This document shows positions 1 to 6,547 of a stretch of DNA of 7,137 nt, piece by piece. The position numbers and the translations under genes were made by a program. The stretch covers positions 1 through 7,137 of the forward strand of contig SYAK01000227.1 in the NCBI GenBank assembly GCA_005788935.1, read 5' to 3'. The DNA is from Pseudomonadota bacterium (GTDB taxonomy: Bacteria > Myxococcota > UBA9042 > PHBI01). Under the pieces are notes generated by a model, which was not told where the DNA came from, searched no databases, and worked only from the letters and a program-made list of their open reading frames with translations. Positions within the stretch are counted from its first letter, which is position 1. Every line of letters begins with the position of its first letter.

Positions 1-300
1 GGTGTCCCGGGGGCGAGCACGGGCGGCCTCGTCGCGGCAGCGCCCGCCAGCCCGGAGCCCGGTGTCCCAGGCGCTGGCACCGTCCGTCTCCACGCCCTCA
101 GCGGCGCGGGCCCCCTCGCGGCCATCTCCGCCGAGGCCGCCCTCGCGGTCGGAGGCGAGAGCTCACGCCCAGGTGCCGAGTTCGGCGCGGCCCTCGTCGC
201 GTGGCGTGCGGGGGGACAGCGCTGGATCGCCATCGGGGCCCCGGTCTCGAGCGCCCTCGGGACCGACGAGGGTGCCTTCTTCGTCGTCCGCGCGCCCTGA
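1..300 (+). CDS. FG-GAP repeat (integrin-alpha-like propeller) protein, 3' end only
   Basis: Frame 1 is open from the window edge to a TGA at 298-300 and gives 99 residues; the 5' end lies outside the window. The visible part looks like the last blades of an FG-GAP beta-propeller. One blade carries VAAAPASPEPG followed by GAGTVRLHAL. The next carries GAEFGAALVAW, then RWIAIGAPVSS and GTDEGAFFVV, matching the FG...GAP...G-x-GAxxV pattern. FG-GAP proteins are usually secreted or surface-exposed, and often bind calcium and ligands. No C-terminal anchor, sorting tag or transmembrane segment is present, so any anchoring must be N-terminal. Third positions are almost all G or C, supporting this frame over the overlapping frame-2 reading (2-337), which is a Ser/Arg/Pro-rich shadow. 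The next gene follows on the same strand. The family call is fairly secure; the biological role is unknown. Confidence 0.8.
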   Translation, partial: GVPGASTGGLVAAAPASPEPGVPGAGTVRLHALSGAGPLAAISAEAALAVGGESSRPGAEFGAALVAWRAGGQRWIAIGAPVSSALGTDEGAFFVVRAP

Positions 301-333
301 CGCGGAGGTCTCACCGTGGCCCTCGCAAGCAAT

Positions 334-362
334 GTGACGAGCGGGGGCGCCTCTGCTATCAC
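334..362 (+). promoter_or_regulatory. possible sigma-70-type promoter before the MYXO-CTERM gene
   Basis: GTGACG at 334-339 matches the -35 consensus TTGACA at 4 of 6 bases. After a 17-base spacer comes TATCAC at 357-362, matching TATAAT at 4 of 6, with an extended -10 TG at 354-355. The patch is richer in A/T than its surroundings. A transcript would start near 369, leaving about 25 bases before the TTG at 394. If real, it would transcribe the MYXO-CTERM and OmpA genes separately from the FG-GAP gene. It overlaps the alternative coding start at 316, so the two readings compete. It was found by eye in a GC-rich genome where chance matches occur. Confidence 0.3.
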
Positions 363-382
363 TCGAGGGTCGTCGTACCGCC

Positions 383-388
383 GGAGGG
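383..388 (+). promoter_or_regulatory. Shine-Dalgarno GGAGGG for the TTG start at 394
   Basis: GGAGGG lies five bases before the TTG at 394. A competing GGAGGT at 304-309 lies six bases before a GTG at 316, so ribosome binding sites alone do not decide the start. The tie is broken by codon usage between 316 and 393, where several third positions are A or T, and by the shape of the signal peptide. Confidence 0.45.
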
Positions 389-393
389 CCCTC

Positions 394-3300
394 TTGTCTC
401 AGCCCCGCCTCGCCCGCATCCCCACGTGGCTCCTCACGGTGGCGGCCCTCGCCGTATGCGCCCCGGAGGCCTTGGGCGCGCCGCCAGTCTTCTCGCGCAC
501 GCTGCGGGGGCGGCTCGCGGTCGCGGGCAACACCCTCGGGCTCGATGGCAGCGCGACGGCGGCCACGGCCCCGGGCACGCGCGGCGGGCTCGGCGCCTTC
601 ATCGCGAACCCCGTCGACTGGGGGACGAGCCGCTTCGGGACCTTCCCGGTCGGCACGACGGACGACCGCGCCAAGCTCGGCTCGGCGGCGTGGCTCGACC
701 TCCCCGCCGGCGCCCGGGTCGCGAGCGCGTGGCTCATCTGGGGCTGCTCGAGCCAGGTCAACGGCTCGCCCGCCACGCCGGTCACCTCGCCCACAACGGC
801 CACGCTGACGCTGCCAAGCGGCATCCGCCAGACCATCTCGCCGACAGGTGAGGACACGTCGCTCTCGCTCGTGAGCGCGAGCTTCCGCTACTACCTCCGC
901 TGGGCCCCGGTGACAGCCGCTGTGGCCGCTGGCGGGCCGGGTCGCTACGTCGTCTCGGGGCTCGCCGGGACCGCGCTCGCGAGCGGCGTCACCGCCTGCG
1001 GCTGGACCCTCGTCGCGGTCCAGGAGCGCGACGATTTCCCCCTGCGCAACATCAACCTGTGGGTCCTCGCCGAGGAGGTCCGCTACAACGGGACTGGCTG
1101 TCCGTGCGACACCGAGGTCGAGGTCGCCGGCTTCTGCACGCCCGCAGCCCCCGTCACCCCGACGGGCCGCCTGTTCATGACCGCGATGGAAGGCGACGCG
1201 CGCTACTTCAACGACCACCTCGCGGTCGAGGACCCGGCCGAGGCTAGCTGGTTCATGCCGCTTCAGGGCCCGAACAACGCCTGGGACAACTTCTTCGGCT
1301 CGCAGGTCAACGGGGACGCTGGCACCCTCGACCTGCGCGGCACCTTCGGCGATCGCAACCACCGCGTCGATCCGACCGACGGCGAGGCCTTCAGCCTCGT
1401 CCCGGGCGCCCGCGTCGGATGGGACCTGACCGTCGTCCCGGTCAACGATGACGACCACAACCCCGATGTCCTCGGGAACAGCCAGTCGCGCACGGCCCTG
1501 CTCGTGACGTCGGGCGGGGCCCCTGGCGTCGAGGGTGACGACTTCATCCTCGGCGCGGTCGGGCTTGAGCTCGACGTGGCCTCCCCGCGCGTGACGGCCA
1601 CCGTCACGCATGACGCCCCGCTCGCCATTGCAGGCGAGCGCATCACCTCGACGATCACGATTCAAAATGCAGGCAACACCGCCGCTGACGATGTGAAGAT
1701 GTGTGTCACGTTGCCCGGGCACGCCTCCTTCGCGGGCCGCGTGACGGTCGACGGCGTCGAGCGGGCTGGCGTCACGGCGGACACCCTCGCCCCGACAGGC
1801 TGCGTCACGAACGGCGGCGGCGTGTCGCTCGGGCCGCTCGACGTCGGCCGCACCCGCACGGTCACGGTGGCGTGGCAAGCCGACAGCGTCGGTGCCCCGC
1901 CGCTTGACCGGGTCACGCTGACGCCGAGCTTCCGCGCCGTATGGACGCCACCCTGCGAGGACGCCGTGCCGGAGGCCGACCTTCGCACGATTCCGGGTCC
2001 CGAGGTGCCTGGCGCCGCCTTCTCGCTCGCGCTCTCCGCGACCCCGGAGACGCCGCCCGCCCTCGACCTCGGAGCCACCGTCACGTGGGAGCTGACAGTC
2101 GCGAACACGGGCCCGAACGTGCTGGCGAACCCGCGTCTGCGGCTCGCGGTCCCGGAGGGCGTGACCCTCGTCACGGGCTCGGCCCGCGTCGCGGGGGCGG
2201 CTGTGGGCGCGGGATGGCCCTTCCAGACCGGGGCCGCGCTCCCGCCGCTGCCAGTCGGGGGCACGCTGACGGTGTCGTTCGCCGCCACGGCCACGGCGCG
2301 GACATCGACCGTGCTCGCGGTGACGGGGTGGCTCGACCCCGACAGCGACGGACCCGCGACCGAGCGGGCGTCCAATACGGTCTACACCCATCTTCGCGGC
2401 GAGATCGTCGTCCCCGTCGACACCGACCGCGACGGGGTCATCGACGACGACGACAACTGCCCGGTCGTGGCGAACCCATCGCAGGACAACCATTATGACG
2501 GCATGCGCTACATGCCGGCGGGGGCGACCGACGAGGGCGACGCCTGCGACGACAGCGACGGCGACGGCCTGATGGATGCGGCCGAAGACCGCGGCGGCGA
2601 TGGCCCCGAGGCGACCGAGACGGACGCGCTGAAGGTCGACACCGACGGCGACGGGCTGTGTGACGGCGCCCAGCCGGTCGCGCCGTGCGCTGGCGCCGAG
2701 GACACCGACGGCGACGCAGACCGCGCCGACTGGGGCAGCCGCGAGCCGTCGCCCATCGACCCGGACTCGGACGGCGACGGGGTCTGCGACGGCGGGCGCC
2801 CCGCAGGCTCGCGCGCGGACTGCCTCGCGGGCGAGCTCGGCAATGGCACGTCGCCGCTGCGAAGCGACACCGACGGCGACGGACTTTGTGACGGGCCAGG
2901 CGGCGGGACCGGTGACGGCAGCGGCTGCGTCGGTGACGAGACGCGCGCGGACGGGCGCTTCAACGCGGGTCAGGAGACCAACCCGGCGCGGAGCGACACG
3001 GACGGCGACGGCCTCTGCGACGGCTTCCTCAATGGCGCGGCCGACTGCCAGGGCGGCGAGGACCGCGACGGCGACGGTGACGCGCGGGACTGGACGGCTG
3101 GCGCCTCCGAGACAGATCCCCTGGCGGCGGACACGGACGGCGGCGGGACAGACGACGGGATCGAGGTCCTCACGCAGGGCACCGACCCGCGCGACCGCTG
3201 CGTCGGCGACCTCGTGAACTGCGACGTGGGCGACGACGACAACGACGACATCCCGAACACCGTCGACCCGTGCCTCGACCGCGACGGCGACGGCTACGGG

Positions 3301-4035
3301 GTTGGGGACGGCTGCCGCGGGCCCGACTGCGACGACCTCGTCGCGACCTGCACGACCGACTGCGAGACCGATCGCGACGGGGCGGACGGCGATGGCGTGC
3401 CCGACTGCGCCGAGGTCTGCGCGGACGCCGACGGCGACACCTTCGGGCAGGGCCCGTCCTGCCTCGGGCCGGACTGTGACGACGCGCAGGCGGCGTGCAC
3501 GACGGACTGCAGCGACCTCGACGGTGACGGCGCGCCCAACTGCGTGGATGATGATGACGACGCCGACGGGCTGGCGGACTTGCTCGAAAATGAGCGGGGG
3601 TACGACCCACGCAACCCCGACACCGACGGCGACGGCCTCGGCGACCGCGAAGAGCACGCAATCTTCGGGACCGACCCGCGCACGGCCGACAGCGACGGCG
3701 ACGGCCTGCGCGACGACGACGAGCTCGCCGACTGGCAAACGGACCCGACGCAGGCGGACAGCGACGGCGACGGGCTCGGCGACGGCGAGGAGCTGAACAC
3801 GGTCGGGAGTGACCCGCGAAATCCCGACAGCGACGGCGGCGGGCAGCGCGACGGGGACGAGGTGCAGCTCGGCTCGAACCCGAACGACGCGCGCGACGAC
3901 TTCTCCCGGGGCGGAGCCACGGACAGCGGGTGTGGCTGCAGCGGCGCGGGCGCGGGCGCAGGCGGCATGGCGATGGGTCTGCTCGTCGTGGGCTGGCTCG
4001 CCGCACGGGCGCGGAGACGGGCGGTCGCGAGGTGA
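394..4035 (+). CDS. secreted MYXO-CTERM surface protein: DUF3344-like, DUF11 and TSP3 repeats
   Basis: This is a 1213-residue, very acidic protein. The first 28 residues form a signal peptide (Arg-containing start, TWLLTVAALAV core, cleavage near ALG|A). Residues about 30-385 resemble the DUF3344-type domain of surface proteins: AWLIWG, then CGWTLVAVQERDDFPLRNINLW, then NAWDNFFGSQVNG. Residues about 390-500 and 542-650 are two DUF11-like Ig domains (TITIQNAGNTAADDV; WELTVANTGPNVLANP). From residue 675 to about 1160 runs a TSP3 calcium-binding stalk of DxDGDGL loops, including two six-Cys modules at 960-1050. Residues 1178-1213 are a MYXO-CTERM tag. The TTG at 394 is preferred because 316-393 has atypical codons and 394 gives a normal-length signal peptide with GGAGGG upstream; a GTG at 316 with GGAGGT is the alternative (1239 residues). 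The domain order recalls proteins annotated AgmC (adventurous gliding) in Myxococcus, from memory only. Likely role: surface adhesion or recognition (inferred). Confidence 0.9.
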   Translation: MSQPRLARIPTWLLTVAALAVCAPEALGAPPVFSRTLRGRLAVAGNTLGLDGSATAATAPGTRGGLGAFIANPVDWGTSRFGTFPVGTTDDRAKLGSAAWLDLPAGARVASAWLIWGCSSQVNGSPATPVTSPTTATLTLPSGIRQTISPTGEDTSLSLVSASFRYYLRWAPVTAAVAAGGPGRYVVSGLAGTALASGVTACGWTLVAVQERDDFPLRNINLWVLAEEVRYNGTGCPCDTEVEVAGFCTPAAPVTPTGRLFMTAMEGDARYFNDHLAVEDPAEASWFMPLQGPNNAWDNFFGSQVNGDAGTLDLRGTFGDRNHRVDPTDGEAFSLVPGARVGWDLTVVPVNDDDHNPDVLGNSQSRTALLVTSGGAPGVEGDDFILGAVGLELDVASPRVTATVTHDAPLAIAGERITSTITIQNAGNTAADDVKMCVTLPGHASFAGRVTVDGVERAGVTADTLAPTGCVTNGGGVSLGPLDVGRTRTVTVAWQADSVGAPPLDRVTLTPSFRAVWTPPCEDAVPEADLRTIPGPEVPGAAFSLALSATPETPPALDLGATVTWELTVANTGPNVLANPRLRLAVPEGVTLVTGSARVAGAAVGAGWPFQTGAALPPLPVGGTLTVSFAATATARTSTVLAVTGWLDPDSDGPATERASNTVYTHLRGEIVVPVDTDRDGVIDDDDNCPVVANPSQDNHYDGMRYMPAGATDEGDACDDSDGDGLMDAAEDRGGDGPEATETDALKVDTDGDGLCDGAQPVAPCAGAEDTDGDADRADWGSREPSPIDPDSDGDGVCDGGRPAGSRADCLAGELGNGTSPLRSDTDGDGLCDGPGGGTGDGSGCVGDETRADGRFNAGQETNPARSDTDGDGLCDGFLNGAADCQGGEDRDGDGDARDWTAGASETDPLAADTDGGGTDDGIEVLTQGTDPRDRCVGDLVNCDVGDDDNDDIPNTVDPCLDRDGDGYGVGDGCRGPDCDDLVATCTTDCETDRDGADGDGVPDCAEVCADADGDTFGQGPSCLGPDCDDAQAACTTDCSDLDGDGAPNCVDDDDDADGLADLLENERGYDPRNPDTDGDGLGDREEHAIFGTDPRTADSDGDGLRDDDELADWQTDPTQADSDGDGLGDGEELNTVGSDPRNPDSDGGGQRDGDEVQLGSNPNDARDDFSRGGATDSGCGCSGAGAGAGGMAMGLLVVGWLAARARRRAVAR
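2638..3159 (+). repeat. cysteine-bearing TSP3-type repeats, about 36-45 residues each
   Basis: Four units begin DTDGDGLCDG or DSDGDGVCDG (near 2638, 2764, 2869 and 2995). Each has a second Cys 8-12 residues after the first (APC, ADC, SGC, ADC), then an acidic or polar linker ending in xxTxP or SPxxP. A fifth, degenerate unit near 3127 reads DTDGGGTDDG and has lost the Cys. The paired cysteines are probably disulfides bracing calcium-binding Asp loops, as is usual in TSP3 stalks. Unit length varies, unlike the strict 69-base array further on. Confidence 0.75.
3271..3543 (+). repeat. tandem pair of six-cysteine Asp-rich modules, MopE-like metal-binding motif
   Basis: Two diverged copies start at Cys960 (3271) and Cys1009 (3418). 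Cysteine spacing is C-x13-C-x4-C-x6-C-x3-C in both, followed by a sixth Cys after 14 residues in copy 1 and 10 in copy 2. Shared pieces are DGD(G/T)(Y/F)G, GPDCDD and CTTDC. The D-x-DGDGYG ... CxGPDCDD pattern resembles the putative metal-binding motif (Pfam Cu-binding MopE family) common in myxobacterial secreted proteins. The copies are an internal duplication. Metal identity cannot be read from the sequence. Confidence 0.7.
3604..3879 (+). repeat. four 69-base (23-residue) TSP3 repeats without cysteine
   Basis: The units start at 3604, 3673, 3742 and 3811, an exact 23-residue period. Each runs DPxxxD(S/T)DGDGLxD, then an acidic stretch (EEH, DEL, EEL, DEV), then a short linker. The last unit is degenerate (DSDGGGQRDG). 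These sit just before the sorting tag and probably form a rigid calcium-bound rod holding the ectodomain off the membrane. The constant DNA core is GAC-GGC-GAC-GG. Confidence 0.85.
3925..4032 (+). other. MYXO-CTERM-type C-terminal sorting signal
   Basis: The last 36 residues contain DSGCGCS (Cys1180 and Cys1182), a Gly/Ala linker, a hydrophobic stretch GMAMGLLVVGWLAA, and the basic tail RARRRAVAR. This tripartite Cys / membrane helix / Arg cluster is the MYXO-CTERM pattern. It is known in Myxococcus to direct proteins to the cell surface after processing by the intramembrane protease myxosortase, with type II secretion implicated. One of the cysteines is probably the modified anchor residue. 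Confidence 0.85.
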
Positions 4036-4054
4036 GCGGCGGTCAGATGCGTAC

Positions 4055-4059
4055 GAGGA
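4055..4059 (+). promoter_or_regulatory. Shine-Dalgarno GAGGA for the OmpA-family gene
   Basis: GAGGA ends five bases before the ATG at 4065. The alternative ATG at 4047 has only AGGTGA, overlapping the upstream stop, at a longer distance. This favours 4065, with 4032 or 4047 still possible if translation is coupled to the upstream gene. Confidence 0.45.
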
Positions 4060-4064
4060 ACGGT

Positions 4065-5759
4065 ATGGGACGAAACTGGATACTGCTCGCCATGACGGCG
4101 GGAATCTCCCTGTTGAACGGTCGCGCTGACGCGGCGGGGCCCGACGGCTTCAACGCGAGCCTCGTGATGGTGAAGCCGGGCGCCGACCGCGCCTTCACCG
4201 TCGAAGGCAGCGCCGTGGCCCCCGCCTGGCGCCCCTACGGCGGCGTCTGGCTGCAGCAGCTCGAGCGTCCGGTCGTCTTTGAGACCCTCACGGGCGCGCA
4301 GTACATGGTGGTCGAGTCGTTGACGCAGCTCCACCTCGCGGCGGGTCTCGGGCTTGGCGGCCTCGCGGAGCTCGAGGTCGTGATCCCCGTCTCGCTCGCC
4401 GGAACAGGCGACCTGCGGCAGTTCCCCGGCCTCACGGACGCCTCCCTCGGCGACGTCGTGACGCGCCTCCGATTTTCGCTCATCGATCGCGGGCCGCAGG
4501 GGGACGGCCTCGGCCTGAACGTCGGCGCCGCCGCGAGCCTGCCGTCGGGCTCGCCTGCCGCCGCGAACGGTGAGGGGTCCGTCACCATCACGCCGAAGAT
4601 CGCCATCTCCTACGGGTTCCTCGGGATGGCGGCCGTCGACCTCAACCTCGGGACGGTGCTTCGGACGGAGGCCTCCGACTTCGGCAACCTCGACTTCGGC
4701 CACGATCTGGTCATCGGCGTCGCGGGGCGCCTGAGCCCGCTGCCGTGGCTGCACGTCGCGGCCGAGGTGGCCGCGCGCACGACCGCAGTGCAGGCCTTCT
4801 CGGACAGCGCCGAGACGCCAGTCGAGCTGCTCGTCGGGGCCCGCGCGAACGTCTTCGAGGGCCTCTCGGTCGAGCTCGGGGCCGGGCGCGGGCTCGCGGG
4901 TGGCTACGGCGAACCGCAGCTGCGCCTCTTCGGCGGCCTGCAGTGGGCCGAGGCGCGGCTCGCCGACAAGGACGACGACGGGACCGCCGATGACGTCGAC
5001 GCGTGCCCCGACGACGCCGAGGACGACGACGGCCATCAGGACGATGACGGCTGCCCCGACACCGATGACGACGGGGACGGCCTCGCGGACCGCGCCGATG
5101 GCTGCCCACGCGACGCCGAGGACGCCGATGGCTTCGAGGACGCGGACGGCTGCCCCGACCCCGACGACGATCAGGATGGGCTCGCGGACGCCTTCGACAC
5201 CTGCCCGCGGGAGCCCGAGGATCATGACGGCGACGCCGACGCCGACGGCTGCCCAGACGCCGATCAGGATGGCGACGGGGTCGGCGACGCGGCGGACGCG
5301 TGTGTCGACGCGGCCGAGACGAAGAACGGCTTCGAGGACGACGACGGCTGCCCCGACACGGTCCCGCTCGCGCGCCGCGAGGGGTGCCGCATCCTCATCA
5401 GCGACACCATCCACTTCGGCGCCGACGCGGCCGTCATCCGCGCCGTCTCGTTCCCGACGCTGAACGAGGTCGCGCGCCTCATCCGTTCAGCCCGCGAGGT
5501 GACAGGTGTCGACATCCAGGGCCACACCGACGCCCAGGGCGCGCCAGGCACCAACCTCGCGCTCTCGGAGAAGCGCGCCAAGGCCGTCCGCCAGTACCTG
5601 CTGAGCCAGGGCATCAAGCCGACCCTCTTGCACGCCGAGGGCTTCGGCCATACGCGACCCATTGCCGACAACGGCACCGAGGAGGGTCGCGCTGCCAACC
5701 GGCGCGTCGAGTTCCACGTCCGCGGCGGCGACTGCAAGGGCGAGCGCGGCGCGCCCTGA
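4065..5759 (+). CDS. OmpA-family outer-membrane protein with beta-barrel and TSP3 repeats
   Basis: This 564-residue protein has a signal peptide (residues 1-21, WILLAMTAGISLL, cleavage near ADA|A). A Gly-rich, amphipathic beta-barrel region covers about 22-300 (LHLAAGLGLGGLAELEVVIP, LRLFGGLQWAEARL). Four TSP3 repeats span 301-432. An OmpA C-terminal domain covers about 440-556. That domain keeps GHTDAQG and NLALSEKRA: Asp489 and Arg504 are 15 residues apart, as for the diaminopimelate-binding pair of OmpA, and NRRVEF follows. It should therefore tether the outer membrane to peptidoglycan. Cys441 and Cys557 flank the domain and may pair. The ATG at 4065 is chosen for GAGGA five bases upstream and a compact signal peptide. 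An ATG at 4047 and a GTG at 4032 (overlapping the upstream TGA as GTGA) are alternatives. It resembles the type of OmpA protein that includes TraB, but orthology is not established. Confidence 0.9.
   Translation: MGRNWILLAMTAGISLLNGRADAAGPDGFNASLVMVKPGADRAFTVEGSAVAPAWRPYGGVWLQQLERPVVFETLTGAQYMVVESLTQLHLAAGLGLGGLAELEVVIPVSLAGTGDLRQFPGLTDASLGDVVTRLRFSLIDRGPQGDGLGLNVGAAASLPSGSPAAANGEGSVTITPKIAISYGFLGMAAVDLNLGTVLRTEASDFGNLDFGHDLVIGVAGRLSPLPWLHVAAEVAARTTAVQAFSDSAETPVELLVGARANVFEGLSVELGAGRGLAGGYGEPQLRLFGGLQWAEARLADKDDDGTADDVDACPDDAEDDDGHQDDDGCPDTDDDGDGLADRADGCPRDAEDADGFEDADGCPDPDDDQDGLADAFDTCPREPEDHDGDADADGCPDADQDGDGVGDAADACVDAAETKNGFEDDDGCPDTVPLARREGCRILISDTIHFGADAAVIRAVSFPTLNEVARLIRSAREVTGVDIQGHTDAQGAPGTNLALSEKRAKAVRQYLLSQGIKPTLLHAEGFGHTRPIADNGTEEGRAANRRVEFHVRGGDCKGERGAP
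5004..5351 (+). repeat. four exact 99-base (33-residue) TSP3 repeats in the OmpA-family gene
   Basis: The first Cys codon of each unit is at 5004, 5103, 5202 and 5301, and the second Cys follows 16 residues later each time. The unit is CPxDAEDxDGxxDxDG, then CPDxDDDxDGLADxxD. The last copy is the usual closing variant (CVDAAETKNGFEDDDGCPD) before the OmpA domain. The array links barrel and peptidoglycan-binding domain and should bind calcium. Confidence 0.85.
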
Positions 5760-5771
5760 CGGGTCAACCGC

Positions 5772-6449
5772 TCAGCCCGGTGGGCCACCCTGGGCAGAGA
5801 CCGAGGCCGCGGCGGCGGCGAGGCGCGAGAGGGCCGCGGCCGCCCAGACCTGAAACGCCGGGGCCCCCGCTGGGCGGGACTCGGCCCAGCGCCAGAGCTC
5901 GGCCTGGTGCGCGCTGGCGGCGGAGCCTCGGGAGGTCAGCCGCAGCTCAAGGCGCTGCTCGCGGTGGTCCCAGTCGACCTCGCAGACGAGGCGCACGCCA
6001 TCGGAGGCCCGCCGCTCGAGGATCACCTCTTCCAGAAAGCCGACGATCGCGGCGCGCTTGCGCAGGAAGCCGTGCGCCATCAGGGCGGGGTCCGCGAGCG
6101 CCTCGAGCTGCCGGAGGTGGGCGTGCGGCACGTCGGGCCCGAACCAGCGGAGCGCGTCGGCGAAGGTGTCCGCGGCCGCGGCGACGGCCGCCAGGTCGCT
6201 TGGGTCGAGGCGAAAGGCGTGTTCGCTGCCGCTCTCGGCGAGGACTTCGCAGACGAGGTCCTCGCCGCGGCGCCAGACCGACGCGAGGCGCGCCCCGTCC
6301 CGGCTGATGAAGACCGCCCGCCCGCGCCGCACGCCGACCGCCTCGAAGCCGGCGGCGGTGAGGCACGCCCAGACATCGGGAGGTACATCGGGCGGGATGG
6401 CAGGGGCGTCGGGACCGCCTCGTCGCGGTCCCTGGACGCTGTCGGTCAT
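5772..6449 (-). CDS. unrecognised 225-residue protein, probably cytoplasmic
   Basis: I do not recognise the family. The ORF runs from ATG (CAT at 6447-6449) to TGA (tca at 5772-5774), with GAGAGG five bases before the ATG on the minus strand. No signal peptide, membrane helix or metal motif is visible. A Pro-rich start (about 1-27) precedes a folded-looking region: a short helix (DVWACLTAAGFEAVGV), beta-like strands (RAVFISRDGARLASVW, EDLVCEVLAE), a helical middle (about 80-140), a second strand pair (DGVRLVCEVDWD, RLELRLTSRG) and an Ala-rich C-terminal helix. The two strand blocks resemble each other. Codon use is normal for the genome, so it is very likely a real gene. It converges on the OmpA-family gene with 12 bases between stops, and lies 135 bases downstream of the redoxin on the same strand. 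Confidence 0.75.
   Translation of the reverse strand: MTDSVQGPRRGGPDAPAIPPDVPPDVWACLTAAGFEAVGVRRGRAVFISRDGARLASVWRRGEDLVCEVLAESGSEHAFRLDPSDLAAVAAAADTFADALRWFGPDVPHAHLRQLEALADPALMAHGFLRKRAAIVGFLEEVILERRASDGVRLVCEVDWDHREQRLELRLTSRGSAASAHQAELWRWAESRPAGAPAFQVWAAAALSRLAAAAASVSAQGGPPG
5775..5795. terminator. weak hairpin at the convergent gene ends
   Basis: GCCCGGTG (5775-5782) can pair with CACC (5786-5789) and GGGC (5792-5795) around a three-base loop, with a two-base bulge. It lies 15 bases after the OmpA-family stop and within the last codons of the minus-strand gene. No T-run follows on either strand. It is a possible bidirectional transcription stop only. Confidence 0.2.
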
Positions 6450-6547
6450 CGAAGCCTCTCGTGGCTGCGGGGGCGGTCGGCCTCAGCGGCTTGCCGACAC
6501 GTCAGCGCGACGGTCAAGCCGGCGCGGGCCGACGGAGACCCAGGACT

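Noticed and set aside
2..337. 111-residue plus-strand frame at the window start
   Set aside because: A Ser/Arg/Pro-rich shadow of the FG-GAP reading in frame 1, and it runs past that gene's stop into the next gene's leader.
376..480. Twin-arginine or lipoprotein signal at the N-terminus of the MYXO-CTERM protein
   Set aside because: YRRRALL exists only with the 316 start and is too far from the hydrophobic core. LAVC lacks the small residue before Cys needed for a lipobox.
163..3738. 1191-residue open frame on the minus strand
   Set aside because: It lies opposite the TSP3 surface gene. GAC/GGC/CTC-rich codons read in reverse give GTC/GCC/GAG and rarely stops. The product is Val/Ala/Arg/Gly low-complexity with no domain, while the plus-strand product has clear domains.
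2638..3879. CRISPR-like or satellite repeat array
   Set aside because: The regular spacing is fully explained by in-frame TSP3 protein repeats; there are no constant repeats with unique spacers.
3930..4064. Upstream extension of the OmpA-family gene to the GTG at 3930
   Set aside because: The extension is Arg/Gly-rich, overlaps the MYXO-CTERM tag in another frame, and would bury the signal peptide.
3294..5414. 706-residue open frame on the minus strand
   Set aside because: Same cause: antisense of two Asp-rich repeat regions. It spans the junction of two well-supported genes and has no recognisable motif.
6476..6498. Inverted repeat GTCGGC...GCCGAC upstream of the 225-residue gene
   Set aside because: Six-base arms of G/C are expected by chance in DNA of this composition, and no promoter is visible nearby to make an operator likely.
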